Source: Kallotenue papyrolyticum (GTDB lineage: Bacteria > Chloroflexota > Chloroflexia > Chloroflexales > Kallotenuaceae). From it: a stretch of 64,000 nt of DNA. The translations under genes were made by a program, and so were the position numbers. The notes beneath the pieces are model-generated. The model was not told the origin of the DNA and did no database searches. It saw only the letters and a program-made list of their open reading frames with translations. Numbering within the stretch: position 1 is the stretch's first letter; every line of letters begins with the position of its first letter. The stretch spans positions 1,108,001 to 1,172,000 of the forward strand of contig NZ_JAGA01000002.1 in NCBI RefSeq assembly GCF_000526415.1. The letters are read 5' to 3'. This document shows, piece after piece, positions 55,751 to 64,000 of the stretch.

Positions 55751-56569
55751 ATGGATGTCTTGACCACCAAGCGCTTCGAGTTTTCCGCGGCGCATCGCTA
55801 CTGGAACCCGACCTGGAGCGAGGAACAGAACCAGGCGATCTTCGGCAAGTGCACCAATCCGCACGGCCATGGCCACAACTACGTGCTGTACGTTACCGTT
55901 GCGGGCCAGGTCGATCCGGCCACCGGCATGGTGATCAACATCACCGATCTCAAGCGGATCGTGAACGGTGTGCTGGAGCAGTTCGACCACAAGCATCTCA
56001 ACGAGGACACGCCCTACTTTCGCGAGCAGCAGCCTACCACCGAGAACCTGGTGCGCGTGCTGTGGGGACTGATCGCCAGCGCGCTGCCGGCGCAGGTGCG
56101 CCTCTACCGTCTGCGCCTCTACGAAAACGACGATCTGTTCGCCGACTACTACGGCGGCGAGAGCGCATCCTTCAGCCGGCGCTACCAGTTCTCCGCGGCG
56201 CATCGACTGCACAGCGCCGAGCTGAGCGCGGAGCAGAACCAGGCACTCTACGGCAAATGCAATAATCCCGCCGGCCATGGCCACAACTACCGCTTTGAAG
56301 TGACCGTCGAGGGACCGGTCGATCCGGCCACCGGCATGGTAATCAATCTGGTCGATCTGGATGCCGTGGTCCAGCCGCTGCTGGACGAGCTGGACCATAC
56401 CCACCTCGATCGCCAGCACGCCTTTTTCCAGCGCCACCCTTCCACGGGCGAGAACATTGTGCGCTACCTGTGGCAGCGCCTGGCAGCCGCGCTCGGAGAG
56501 CGTCTGCGCTGGATTCGGCTGTGGGAAACACCCAACAACATCTTTGAATGCGGAGTACGCGAACCATGA
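55751..56569 (+). CDS. Tandem 6-pyruvoyl/6-carboxy-tetrahydropterin synthase fusion
   Basis: 272 residues made of two PTPS/QueD domains (about 1-135 and 140-272), about half identical to each other. Each keeps the zinc His in EFSAAHR / QFSAAHR, the [13 protein letters not shown] / [13 protein letters not shown] zinc and catalytic Cys region, the catalytic DH in FDHKHLN / LDHTHLD, and the substrate Glu in TENL / GENI. So both sites look active. Most relatives are single-domain hexamers. It acts on dihydroneopterin triphosphate made by FolE, whose gene overlaps its end by 4 bases. Confidence 0.92.
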   Translation: MDVLTTKRFEFSAAHRYWNPTWSEEQNQAIFGKCTNPHGHGHNYVLYVTVAGQVDPATGMVINITDLKRIVNGVLEQFDHKHLNEDTPYFREQQPTTENLVRVLWGLIASALPAQVRLYRLRLYENDDLFADYYGGESASFSRRYQFSAAHRLHSAELSAEQNQALYGKCNNPAGHGHNYRFEVTVEGPVDPATGMVINLVDLDAVVQPLLDELDHTHLDRQHAFFQRHPSTGENIVRYLWQRLAAALGERLRWIRLWETPNNIFECGVREP

Positions 56570-57279
56570 GTCGCTCTGAATCTTTCAACAACGAGCACCG
56601 CCAACCACTGGTCGTCGATGCCGAGGCAGCGCTGATCGAAGGCTCGCCGACGACTGGCTACGCCACGACCAACGGTCGCTCTGGCAAGCTGGAGGGCCTG
56701 CGCTTCGAGAGCAATCCGCTGATCGAGGAGGCTGTGCGCACCATCCTGCACGAGTTGGGCGAGGACCCGGACCGCGAAGGGTTGCTCAAAACGCCGGAGC
56801 GCGTCGCCAAGGCCTATGCCGAGCTGACCGCGGGCTACCGCGTCGATCCCCGGGCGCTGATCAACGGCGCGATCTTCACCCAGGAATACGACGAGATGGT
56901 GATCGTGCGCGATATTCATTTCTACAGCCTGTGCGAGCACCACCTGCTGCCCTTCTACGGCCAGGCGCACGTGGCCTACCTGCCCAAGGGCAAGATCATC
57001 GGCCTGTCCAAGATCCCGCGCATTGTCGAAATGTTTGCACGGCGGCTGCAGGTGCAGGAGCGTATGACGGTGCAGATCGCCGATTTTCTCAACGAGCATC
57101 TCCAGCCCAATGGTGTGGCGGTGGTGGCTGAAGGCATTCACCTCTGCTCGGTGATGCGCGGCGTGCGCAAGGAGAACGCGCGCATGGTCACCAGCGCCAT
57201 GCGCGGTGCGTTCCAGGAAGATTCCAAAACGCGTGCCGAATTTATGAGCTTCATCGGCAGGTGTGGCAGCCGTGGCTAG
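56566..57279 (+). CDS. folE: GTP cyclohydrolase I
   Basis: 237 residues. Converts GTP to dihydroneopterin triphosphate. Zinc ligands and catalytic His in [12 protein letters not shown] and HLCSVMRGV, with [18 protein letters not shown] and [17 protein letters not shown] 56566 overlaps the PTPS stop. About 50 unusual N-terminal residues precede the core. It is the second gene of a pterin operon rather than of a folate operon (no folB/folK/folP nearby). Confidence 0.96.
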   Translation: MSRSESFNNEHRQPLVVDAEAALIEGSPTTGYATTNGRSGKLEGLRFESNPLIEEAVRTILHELGEDPDREGLLKTPERVAKAYAELTAGYRVDPRALINGAIFTQEYDEMVIVRDIHFYSLCEHHLLPFYGQAHVAYLPKGKIIGLSKIPRIVEMFARRLQVQERMTVQIADFLNEHLQPNGVAVVAEGIHLCSVMRGVRKENARMVTSAMRGAFQEDSKTRAEFMSFIGRCGSRG

Positions 57280-57976
57280 GCGCGTGGTCGTGATCAGCGG
57301 CGCCGGCCGCGGGATCGGGCGGGCCACCGCGCTGGCCTTTGGTGCTGCCGGCGATCAGGTGGTGCTGGCGGCGCGCTCGGCGGACGCGTTGGCGCTGGTT
57401 GCCGCAGCGGTTGAGCAGGCGGGCGGCGCGGCGCTGGCCTACCCCTGCGATGTGACCGACGAAGCGCAGGTGCGGGCGTTGATCGCCGCCGCTGTCGAGC
57501 GCGCCGGCCGGATCGATGTGGTCGTCTGTGGGGCGGGCGGGGCGGTAGTGGCGCCCTTCGAACAGCTCAGTCTGGAGCAGTGGGAGCGCACCGTGCGCGT
57601 CAGCCTGACCGGCACGTTTCTGCTGTGCCGCGAGGCGGTGCGCCATATGGGACGCGGTGGCCACCTGTTTACCATCGCCTCGATCGCCGGACGGAGCGGC
57701 TTTCCCACCTGGTCGGCCTACTCGGCGGCCAAGTTTGGCGTGATCGGCTTCAGCCAGGCGATCCGCGAGGAGCTACGGCCACGCGGCATCCGCGTCACCA
57801 CCGTGATTCCAGGCGCGGTGGATACACCGCTGTGGGAAGGCATTCCCGGCGAGTGGAACCGCGCCGCTATGCTCCAGCCCGAGGACGTGGCGCGGGCGAT
57901 TCTGCGCGCCGCCGACGAACCGGCGCACGTCTCGATCGATGAAGTGGTGATCGGCCATATTGTGGGCAAACTATGA
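57263..57976 (+). CDS. SDR oxidoreductase of the pterin operon
   Basis: 237 residues, GTG start 57263 overlapping the folE end by 17 bases. SDR motifs: [12 protein letters not shown], catalytic Ser in [18 protein letters not shown] (YxxxK), and PGAVDTPLW. In this position a sepiapterin/6-pyruvoyl-tetrahydropterin reductase-like role is plausible. The fold alone does not show the substrate. Confidence 0.85.
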   Translation: MAAVARRVVVISGAGRGIGRATALAFGAAGDQVVLAARSADALALVAAAVEQAGGAALAYPCDVTDEAQVRALIAAAVERAGRIDVVVCGAGGAVVAPFEQLSLEQWERTVRVSLTGTFLLCREAVRHMGRGGHLFTIASIAGRSGFPTWSAYSAAKFGVIGFSQAIREELRPRGIRVTTVIPGAVDTPLWEGIPGEWNRAAMLQPEDVARAILRAADEPAHVSIDEVVIGHIVGKL

Positions 57977-58872
57977 GCGACGTGCCGACCAGCGAGGCGC
58001 CGTCCGGGGCGGCCACCATTATGGTGCACGGGCCGGGCGCGCCGTTTACAACGCTGTTCGACGAGCAGGACCTGCGCGCCGGTCGCCTGCTGCCGGATGC
58101 CTTCGCGCGGCTGTACAGCCCATGGCCGCTGCCGGAGCCGCCCGCCGCGCGGCCCTTTGTGTTCGTCAACTTTGTCATGTCGCACGATGGCCGTGTATCG
58201 TTCAACCAGCCCGGCCATCTCGGCGGCGGTGATGTGAGCCGCCGCGATCGGCACGACCGCTGGCTGATGGGCCTGCTGCGCGCTCGCGCCGATGCGGTGT
58301 TGATCGGTGGTAGCTCGATCGTAGCGGCGGGCAACCATGTCTGGACGCCGGCCGCCGTGTTTCCTGCCGACGCTGCGGCCTTTGCCGCCCTGCGCCAGGC
58401 GGAAGGACGCCCGGCGGTGCCCCTGTTGGTGGTGCTCACGCGCAGCGGCGAGCTGCCGCGTAGTGCTCCTGCGCTGGACGACCCCGATCTGCCGGTGCTG
58501 ATTGCCACGACCACCCATGGCGCGCAGCGCGCGCGGGCGATCCTGGGCGCGCGGCCATGGGTGCGCGAGCTGGTGGTCGGCGAGCAGCTCGATCAGCCGG
58601 CGGTGCTGCGCGCGCTGCGCGCCGCCGAGGGCGTGCGCCATCTGCTGGTCGAGGCCGGTCCCCAGGTGTACGGCAGCCTGCTGCGCGATCGGCTGATCGA
58701 TGATGCCTTTGTAACGCTCAGTCCGATCATCATCGGCGCCAGCGCCGAGCAGCCACGTCCCAGTTTGATCGAGGGGGTAGCCTTTGGGCCGCAGGCGCCG
58801 CCTGCGCTGCAGCTGCTGAGCGTGCATCGCCACGGCAACTATCTCTACTTGCACTCGCGCTATCTGCCATAG
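57973..58872 (+). CDS. RibD C-terminal/DHFR-like reductase
   Basis: 299 residues. RibD_C fold: RPFVFVNFVMSHDGRVSFNQPGH, RADAVLIGGSSIVAAGNH, VRHLLVEAGPQVYGSLLRD and LSPIIIGASAEQP. There is no deaminase domain, so this is the reductase half only. Relatives reduce pyrimidine or pterin rings with NADPH. Start overlaps the SDR stop (ATGA), completing a four-gene translationally coupled pterin operon. Confidence 0.88.
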   Translation: MSDVPTSEAPSGAATIMVHGPGAPFTTLFDEQDLRAGRLLPDAFARLYSPWPLPEPPAARPFVFVNFVMSHDGRVSFNQPGHLGGGDVSRRDRHDRWLMGLLRARADAVLIGGSSIVAAGNHVWTPAAVFPADAAAFAALRQAEGRPAVPLLVVLTRSGELPRSAPALDDPDLPVLIATTTHGAQRARAILGARPWVRELVVGEQLDQPAVLRALRAAEGVRHLLVEAGPQVYGSLLRDRLIDDAFVTLSPIIIGASAEQPRPSLIEGVAFGPQAPPALQLLSVHRHGNYLYLHSRYLP

Positions 58873-58975
58873 TCGTGTTGCCACCGTTGCCGAAGCATTG
58901 CCGTCGGTTGCCCTGCATTTCCGGCACGCAGCACCGGCTGATGGAACATAGAAGTGCACCACGGGAGGGAACGTG

Positions 58976-59734
58976 ATGGCTGAGCAGCAATTCACGGGCA
59001 AGGTGGCGCTGGTGACCGGCGGCGCGTCCGGCATCGGCGCGGCCTGTGTGCTGACGCTGGCGCGCGGCGGCGCGAAGGTGGTTGTCGCCGACCTGAATCA
59101 CGAACAGGGGCAGCACGTGGTCGCCGAGGTCCGCCGGCTCGGCAGCGAGGCGATCTTTGTCGCAACAGACGTGGCCGATCCGCCGTCCGTGGAGCGCATG
59201 GTCGCCGGCGCGGTGGAGGCCTTCGGCGGGCTGGATATTGCCGTCAACAACGCCGGCATCGGTGGCGAGATCAATCCGGTCGGCGAGTACAGCATCGAGG
59301 GCTGGCACCGGGTCATCGCCATCAACCTGAACGGCGTCTTCTTTTGTATGCGCTATGAGATCCCGGCCATGCTGCAGCGCGGTGGCGGCGCGATCGTCAA
59401 CATGGCCTCGATCCTCGCTACGGTGGGCTTCGCCAACAGCGCAGCCTACGTTGCTGCCAAGCATGGCGTGGTCGGCCTAACCAAAACAGCCGCGCTGGAA
59501 TACGCCAAACAGGGCATCCGCATCAACGCGGTGGGACCGGCCTTCATCAAAACGCCGTTGATCGACGCCAACCTCGACCAGGCCACGCAGGAGTTTCTGG
59601 TGGGGTTGCATCCCATCGGCCGCATGGGCGAGGCGCAGGAGGTCGCCAACCTGGTAGCCTTTCTCTGCTCCGAGCAGGCCTCGTTTATGACAGGCGGCTA
59701 CTACCTGGTGGATGGCGGTTACACCGCGCAGTAG
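58976..59734 (+). CDS. SDR-family NAD(P)-dependent oxidoreductase
   Basis: 252 residues from ATG 58976 after GGGAGGG. TGGASGIGAACV, NNAGIGGEIN, SILATVGFANSAAYVAAKHG (Ser, Tyr, Lys) and a final GGYYLVDGGYTAQ. Close in pattern to glucose/3-ketoacyl dehydrogenase types. It is 103 bases after the pterin operon and could be an independent unit. Confidence 0.9.
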   Translation: MAEQQFTGKVALVTGGASGIGAACVLTLARGGAKVVVADLNHEQGQHVVAEVRRLGSEAIFVATDVADPPSVERMVAGAVEAFGGLDIAVNNAGIGGEINPVGEYSIEGWHRVIAINLNGVFFCMRYEIPAMLQRGGGAIVNMASILATVGFANSAAYVAAKHGVVGLTKTAALEYAKQGIRINAVGPAFIKTPLIDANLDQATQEFLVGLHPIGRMGEAQEVANLVAFLCSEQASFMTGGYYLVDGGYTAQ

Positions 59735-59844
59735 CAGCGCATACGTCCCGCCTGGACGCGACACATGCGCTCGAACAGCGCTGCGTTGGCGGCATCCGGC
59801 TTGCAGGGATACCGTGCAGCAACGCGCCTGTCGGGAGGTTGTCG

Positions 59845-60462
59845 ATGAGTTATCGTGGTCCCAAGGGACGCTTGATCCGTCGCTTCGGCGAGGATTTCAC
59901 GCACTCGCCCAAATACACGCGCCTGTTGCAACGTCGGCCCAATCCGCCGGGGCAGCATGGCGCGCAGCGCCGCCGGCTGCGCATGAGCGAGTACGCCCGC
60001 CGGTTGTTCGAAAAACAGAAGCTGAAGGCCATCTATAACATCTCGGAGCGGCAACTGCAACGCTATATGCGCGAGGCAGCCCGTCATCCGGGCCCTACCG
60101 GCGCCAATCTTCTGCAACTGCTGGAGCAGCGCCTGGACGCGATCGTCTATCGCTTGGGCTTTGCGCCAACGATCTGGAGCGCGCGGCAACTGGTGAGTCA
60201 CGGGCATGTGCGCGTCAACGGGCGACGGGTGGATATTCCGTCGTTCCTGGTCAAGCCGGGCGCGACCATCGAGCTGGCGGACAAAATGAAACACAATCCG
60301 CAGGTGGAGGCCGCGCTCAATGCGCGCCCCGACGATCTGATCCCGCCCTACCTTGCTCTGAATCGCGAGCAGCGCTCAGGCCGGCTGTTGCGTCTGCCGG
60401 AGCGCGCCGAGATCCCGATCAACATCGATGAGGCGCTGATCGTGGAGTTCTACGCGCGCTGA
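59845..60462 (+). CDS. rpsD: 30S ribosomal protein S4
   Basis: 205 residues. RRPNPPGQHG, EKQKLKAIYNISERQLQRYM, NLLQLLEQRLDAIVYRLGFA and S4 RNA-binding domain ARQLVSHGHVRVNGRRVDIPS. The N-terminal zinc Cys are absent (Cys-less form). ATG 59845 follows GGGAGG. The gene stands alone instead of in the rpsM-rpsK-rpsD-rpoA operon. Confidence 0.95.
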   Translation: MSYRGPKGRLIRRFGEDFTHSPKYTRLLQRRPNPPGQHGAQRRRLRMSEYARRLFEKQKLKAIYNISERQLQRYMREAARHPGPTGANLLQLLEQRLDAIVYRLGFAPTIWSARQLVSHGHVRVNGRRVDIPSFLVKPGATIELADKMKHNPQVEAALNARPDDLIPPYLALNREQRSGRLLRLPERAEIPINIDEALIVEFYAR

Positions 60463-60476
60463 GGGACTGCTCCCGG

Positions 60477-60758
60477 CTACGCTGCCAGCGCCTCGATCGC
60501 ACGCGCCAGCTCCAGATCCTTGTCGGTGATCTGATTGCCGGCATCGTGCGTCACCAGCGCCAGGGTGACGCGGTTGTAGCGAATATCGATGTCGGGATGG
60601 TGGCCGTGCGCTTCGGCCAGAAAGCCGACCTGCAGCACCCAGGCCAGTGCGGCCACGAAGTTCTTGAAGGTGTAGGTCTTGCGCAACATGCCGTCCTCCA
60701 GCTTCCAGCCGGGCAGCGTCGCCAGCGCCTGTTGCAGCGTGCTCTGATCCATGGCCAT
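60477..60758 (-). CDS. phhB: Pterin-4a-carbinolamine dehydratase
   Basis: 93 residues. Motif HGHHPDIDIRYNRVTLALVTHDAG with the catalytic His, and ITDKDLELARAIEAL at the end. Recycles 4a-hydroxytetrahydropterin. ATG 60758 lies 4 bases after AAGGAG. An ATG 6 bases later is also possible. Its presence 2 kb from the pterin operon supports use of a tetrahydropterin cofactor. No aromatic amino acid hydroxylase is in view. Confidence 0.93.
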   Translation of the reverse strand: MAMDQSTLQQALATLPGWKLEDGMLRKTYTFKNFVAALAWVLQVGFLAEAHGHHPDIDIRYNRVTLALVTHDAGNQITDKDLELARAIEALAA

Positions 60759-60784
60759 TGCTCCTTGTGTGTTTTGAACTCCTC

Positions 60785-60990
60785 TTTTGGAGTACGGCAG
60801 CCATACCCCGCCTTTTTGGAGTGCGGCAGCCAAGCTGCCGCGCGCACGCAGGGCGGGCGCACTCTAACGCCTCTTGCTACTTCACGCAAGCGAGACGTGG
60901 GCCGTTCAGCACGCCAGCGCTAGCGTGCTCCCGCTTTTTGGAGTGTGGCAGCCAAGCTGCCGCGCGCACGCATGGCTTGCACACTCCAAA
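60785..60990. repeat. Three copies of a GGAGTGNGGCAGCCA hairpin repeat
   Basis: Copies begin at 60785, 60814 and 60936. Copies 2 and 3 continue through GGCAGC-CAA-GCTGCC and CGCGCGCACGCA and end in a complement of their start (GCGCACTC, CACACTCC), so each folds as an imperfect hairpin of about 50 nt. They fill most of the 320-base gap between the dehydratase and glycosyltransferase genes. Confidence 0.7.
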
Positions 60991-61078
60991 TGTCATCGCT
61001 CGGGCGCAGCCTACGCTATCCAAAAACGATCGACCGCAGGCAGGCAGGCCGTGCGCGCCGAACGCTTGCTTCGCCGCA

Positions 61079-62194
61079 TCACCCCTCGGCAACCAGCAGT
61101 GGCGCCACCTCATCCAGAAAACGTTGTGCCACGCGCAGCCAGTCGTAGTCCTGCACACGCGCGCGCGCGGCTGCACCATAGGCGGCGCGCCGCTCTGCAT
61201 CCGTCAGCAGCGCGAACAGTGCGCCGGCGATGGCGTGCACATCACCGACCGGCACCAGGATGCCGCTGGTACCATGCTGCACCACCTCCGGGATGGCCGC
61301 GGCGGTGGTCGCCACAATCGGCTTGCCCGCGACCATTGCCTCGAGAAACACAATGCCGAAGCCCTCCTGCGCGCTCGGCAGGCAAAAGACATCGCAATGG
61401 GCGTACTCGCGGCGTACCGCCTCATCGGGCAGGCCGCCCAGAAACGCAACGCTATCGCTGATGCCCAGGCGCTGCGCCTGCGCGCGCAGGCGTTGATGTT
61501 CCGGTCCATCGCCGACGATGCGTAGTTGCGCTGTGGGCAGGTGACGGCGCAGCAGAGCAAAGGCATCCAGCAGGTCGCGCACCCGCTTGCGCGGATACTG
61601 GCGTGCCACGCATAGGATCGTCGGACGCTGATCGACACGCGGCGGCGTGGCGGCCAGCGCCGCGCTCCAGGCAGCGACGTCGATGCCCTCCGGCACGATG
61701 CCGATGCGTTCCGACGGTACGCGGTAGTGGTAGGCGATGCGCGTGCGGCAGTACCGGCTCGTCGCGATCACCCGTGCGGCGCGTCGCGCATTCAGCCCTT
61801 CCAGGCGTGCCAGCAGACTGAAGAGTAGCCGAATGCGCCCACGTTCGTGTTGCAGCTCCTCGGCGATGATGCCTTTGATCGAGCAGACATAGTGCCGGCG
61901 CTGCGCTGGTCGGAGCGGTAGCCACACGCCATCCCAGTCGAAGCCGATCACCAGGTCGTAGCGCGCCGGATCGAAGCGGCGTGGCAGACTCAGGTTGAAG
62001 CGCAGGCGGCGCAGCGTAATCGGCAGGTTGTCGGGCGCGGGCGCGATGCGCTCGACATGGTGGCCTAGGCGGCGCAGTGCCTCGGCCAGCCCGCCGATCC
62101 CGACCGCGGTGCCGCTGCCCTCTACCGCGCTTTGGAGCCACGAGTCGAGCAGCGCGATGCGCAGCGGCTGTGGAGCAGCGTGCGCTGGACTCAT
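61079..62194 (-). CDS. Glycosyltransferase family 4-type
   Basis: 371 residues, GT-B fold. Glycine-rich SAVEGSGTAVGIGGLAEALRRLGH near the N-terminus, ILCVARQYPRKRVRDLLDAF at mid-protein, and the donor-site PSAQEGFGIVFLEAMVAGKPIVAT (E-x7-E). Probably adds a sugar to a lipid or polysaccharide. ATG 62194 overlaps the stop of the upstream SDR gene (ATGA). Confidence 0.9.
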   Translation of the reverse strand: MSPAHAAPQPLRIALLDSWLQSAVEGSGTAVGIGGLAEALRRLGHHVERIAPAPDNLPITLRRLRFNLSLPRRFDPARYDLVIGFDWDGVWLPLRPAQRRHYVCSIKGIIAEELQHERGRIRLLFSLLARLEGLNARRAARVIATSRYCRTRIAYHYRVPSERIGIVPEGIDVAAWSAALAATPPRVDQRPTILCVARQYPRKRVRDLLDAFALLRRHLPTAQLRIVGDGPEHQRLRAQAQRLGISDSVAFLGGLPDEAVRREYAHCDVFCLPSAQEGFGIVFLEAMVAGKPIVATTAAAIPEVVQHGTSGILVPVGDVHAIAGALFALLTDAERRAAYGAAARARVQDYDWLRVAQRFLDEVAPLLVAEG

Positions 62195-62898
62195 GCCGCG
62201 TCGCCGGTGATCGTGAGTGGCAGCGCCGCGCCGGTGATGCTGGCGGCCTCCGCCGAGAGCAGAAAAGCAATCGTCTCGGCGACGCGCTCCAGGGGGACCA
62301 GCCGCTGACGATCCTCGACCTGCCGCATCGCCGGCGTGTCCAGCGCAGCGGGCAGCAGCACGTTGGCGGTGATGCCCTCGGCGCTGTGCTCCCTGGCGAC
62401 CACTTCGATCAGGCTGACCAGCGCACTTTTGGCCACCAGGTAGGCGGCCAGGCCGGCGGGCTTGGTGAGCACCGCCGCCGAGCTGATGGCGACGATGCGG
62501 CCCCGCCGTTGCCGGCGCATCTGCGGCAGCACGGCACGGATCGCGTTGAACGCGCCATGCACATGGGCATCGAACATGCGTTGCCAGGTCTCGCGGCTGG
62601 TGTCGGCCAGCGCGCCGCCCTCGAAGCCGCCGACCAGGTACACCAGGCCGTAGATCGGGCCCCACGTTGCGCCGAGGCGGGCCATCGCCGCGCTCAGGGC
62701 GGTGTCATCCTGCAGATCGACCTGCAGCCCGTGCAGCTCGGCGGGCTGGCCCAGCTCGGCCTGCAGCCGCTGGAGCGCCTCTGCCGAACGTGACAGCGCC
62801 ACGCAGCGGTAGTGCGGCAACAGTCGACGCAACACGGCCGGTCCCAGACCACCGGTCGCGCCCGGAAGAACGATGGTTTCGCGTGGTGTCTCAGGCAT
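62191..62898 (-). CDS. SDR-family oxidoreductase
   Basis: 235 residues. Cofactor motif VLPGATGGLGPAVL, IVAISSAAVLTKPAGLAAYLVAKSALV (Ser, Tyr, Lys). Motif order and length are normal but the substrate is unknown. Coupled to the glycosyltransferase gene by a 4-base overlap. Confidence 0.85.
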   Translation of the reverse strand: MPETPRETIVLPGATGGLGPAVLRRLLPHYRCVALSRSAEALQRLQAELGQPAELHGLQVDLQDDTALSAAMARLGATWGPIYGLVYLVGGFEGGALADTSRETWQRMFDAHVHGAFNAIRAVLPQMRRQRRGRIVAISSAAVLTKPAGLAAYLVAKSALVSLIEVVAREHSAEGITANVLLPAALDTPAMRQVEDRQRLVPLERVAETIAFLLSAEAASITGAALPLTITGDAA

Positions 62899-62968
62899 GC
62901 CTGTCTCACGGGCGCCTCTGCCCGCGCCTCCGACAGCTATTATACGCCAGGTGATGGGCGTCGCGCCG

Positions 62969-63646
62969 TCAGCGCCGGCGGAGCGCGTCCATGATCCGCT
63001 GCCAGGCCTGCTCGACCTGACGTTCCGTCTCGGCCAGCGAGCCGCTGTTGTCGATCACCACATCGGCGACGGCGGCCTTGGCCGCCTGGGGCGACTGAGC
63101 GGCCATGCGCGCGCGCGCGTCGGCCTCGGTCATGCCGCGTTCCTGCACCAGGCGGCGCAGTTGCTCGCGCTCGTCGCAGATCACCACCCAGACCTCGTCG
63201 CAGAAGGCAGGATAGCCCGCCTCGATCAAACGGATCGCGTCCACGACGGCTACTTCACGACCGGGCGCCGCGGCGGCATCGCGCTCGCGCAGCCAGGCCA
63301 TGATCGCCTCGCGCGTGGCCGGGTGGACGATCTGCTCCAGCAGGCGTAGACGCTCGGGATCGTTGAACACGATGCGTCCCAGCTTGGGCCGATCGATCGG
63401 CCCGCCGGGCTGCTGAAGGATCTCGTTGCCGAAGACCTCGACAATGCGCCGGTAGGCCGGCTGGCCGACGGCCATCACCTGACGCGTCACCTGATCGGCA
63501 TCGATCACGTGTGCGCCGCGCGCAGCCAGCAGCTTGAGCACGGTACTTTTGCCACAGCCGATGTTGCCCGTCAGCCCGATCAGGTACAGGTGGGCAAACG
63601 GTCGCACCGGCGTGTGCGTGCCTTGCGCGGAAGGTGAACCTTCCAT
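62969..63646 (-). CDS. coaE: Dephospho-CoA kinase
   Basis: 225 residues. Last step of CoA synthesis. P-loop GLTGNIGCGKST, then HVIDADQVTRQVM, and the lid region ERGMTEADARARMAAQ. The N-terminus has about 20 extra residues before the P-loop strand. ATG 63646 follows GAGGAGGG, directly after the ABC-F stop codon. Confidence 0.93.
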   Translation of the reverse strand: MEGSPSAQGTHTPVRPFAHLYLIGLTGNIGCGKSTVLKLLAARGAHVIDADQVTRQVMAVGQPAYRRIVEVFGNEILQQPGGPIDRPKLGRIVFNDPERLRLLEQIVHPATREAIMAWLRERDAAAAPGREVAVVDAIRLIEAGYPAFCDEVWVVICDEREQLRRLVQERGMTEADARARMAAQSPQAAKAAVADVVIDNSGSLAETERQVEQAWQRIMDALRRR

Positions 63647-64000
63647 CTAGCCCTCCTCGGCGATGCTGGTCCACAGATCGTACTGTTCCTGGAGCTGCTG
63701 CTCCAGCGCGACGTACTCATCGCCCAGGCGCGCAATGGCGTCCAGATCGCGACGCGCGGTGGCCGCTTCCAGCGCGGCCTGCGTCTCATGCAGCCGGTGT
63801 TCCAGCTCCGCGGCGCGCCGTTCGATCGCCGCCAGCCGTTTGTGCCGTTCGCGCTGTTGCCGCTCGCGTTCGCGGTGCTCGCGCGCCGAGCCGCCCGATG
63901 TGCCTAGCTGCTCGGCGCGCGGCGGCGTGTCAGGCCGTGCTGGAGCGTTGGCAGCGCCCGTGGCGCGCGTGTTGGCCTGGTGCTCCACATACGCGCTGTA
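63647..64000 (-). CDS. ABC-F protein, C-terminal end only
   Basis: The frame is open to the right edge (YSAYVEHQANTR...). A Pro/Ala/Gly linker is followed by a coiled coil RQQRERHKRLAAIERRAAELEHRLHETQ...LGDEYVALEQQLQEQYDLW, the usual C-terminal domain of ABC-F ATPases (ribosome-associated EttA/Uup types). GTG 63988 could start a short gene, but the upstream codons YSAY fit the ABC-F linker, so I read it as partial. The nucleotide-binding domains lie outside the window. Confidence 0.7.
   Translation of the reverse strand, partial: YSAYVEHQANTRATGAANAPARPDTPPRAEQLGTSGGSAREHRERERQQRERHKRLAAIERRAAELEHRLHETQAALEAATARRDLDAIARLGDEYVALEQQLQEQYDLWTSIAEEG

Noticed and set aside
60785-60990. CRISPR array
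   Set aside because: Copies are unevenly spaced, differ in length and are self-complementary over most of their length. No spacers of constant size and no cas genes.

Overview
The window is high-GC bacterial chromosome with densely packed, short-spaced genes. The gene content suggests Chloroflexota, class Chloroflexia (inference): a PolA with an intact proofreading domain, a SAM-I riboswitch, a T-box leader, a secreted protein with FGFP/YW-type repeats, and a Cys-less S4. No 16S rRNA or other decisive taxonomic marker is present, so the assignment is tentative.

Layout. 1-5.9 kb (minus strand): a hypothetical protein cut by the left edge, a large membrane-anchored TPR protein, a receiver-GGDEF-pseudo-receiver regulator and cytidylate kinase. 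6.1-10.9 kb (plus): a MacAB-like efflux or export set (lipoprotein adaptor, FtsX/MacB permease, ATPase) and an SDR oxidoreductase. 10.9-17.7 kb (minus): a SAM-cycle operon (mtnA, MetE-like protein, PfkB kinase, ahcY, small membrane protein, metK) behind a complete SAM-I riboswitch with its terminator and antiterminator. 17.9-23.6 kb: aminotransferase, cyclopropane fatty acid synthase, and valS behind a T-box leader with a textbook promoter. 24-27.7 kb (minus): DUF2255 protein, a trans-sulfuration enzyme, a cupin resembling hydroxynitrile lyases, a flavin-binding-type protein and a zinc alcohol dehydrogenase, divergent from an AraC regulator.

28.8-39.46 kb is an integrated element of about 10.6 kb with early-phage and lysis functions: large serine recombinase, second serine recombinase, Bet/RecT annealase, XRE repressor, RHH protein, LexA-like winged helix, holin and amidase. 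It has no capsid, tail, portal or terminase gene. Its right end overlaps tRNA-His. Its left end fuses a cut amidase to the 3' end of the araC gene. Two near-identical sigma70 promoters carry copies of the same CAAC-N4-GTTG dyad.

39.6-46.5 kb returns to ordinary genes: a response regulator, polA, an MFS transporter, an ABC exporter pair and an alkyltransferase-like protein. 46.5-52.1 kb is an accessory island of lower GC. It has an orphan promoter, degraded small genes, two attC-like recombination sites of 117-118 nt with covarying arms and no integron integrase in view, and then a single 1379-residue DUF4011-helicase-nuclease protein that is a candidate anti-phage gene. 52.3-64 kb: acetoacetyl-CoA synthetase, an FAD reductase, a pterin cluster (fused tandem PTPS, folE, SDR, RibD-C reductase) with a pterin carbinolamine dehydratase nearby, a stand-alone rpsD, a glycosyltransferase with an SDR, coaE, and the C-terminal end of an ABC-F protein cut by the right edge.
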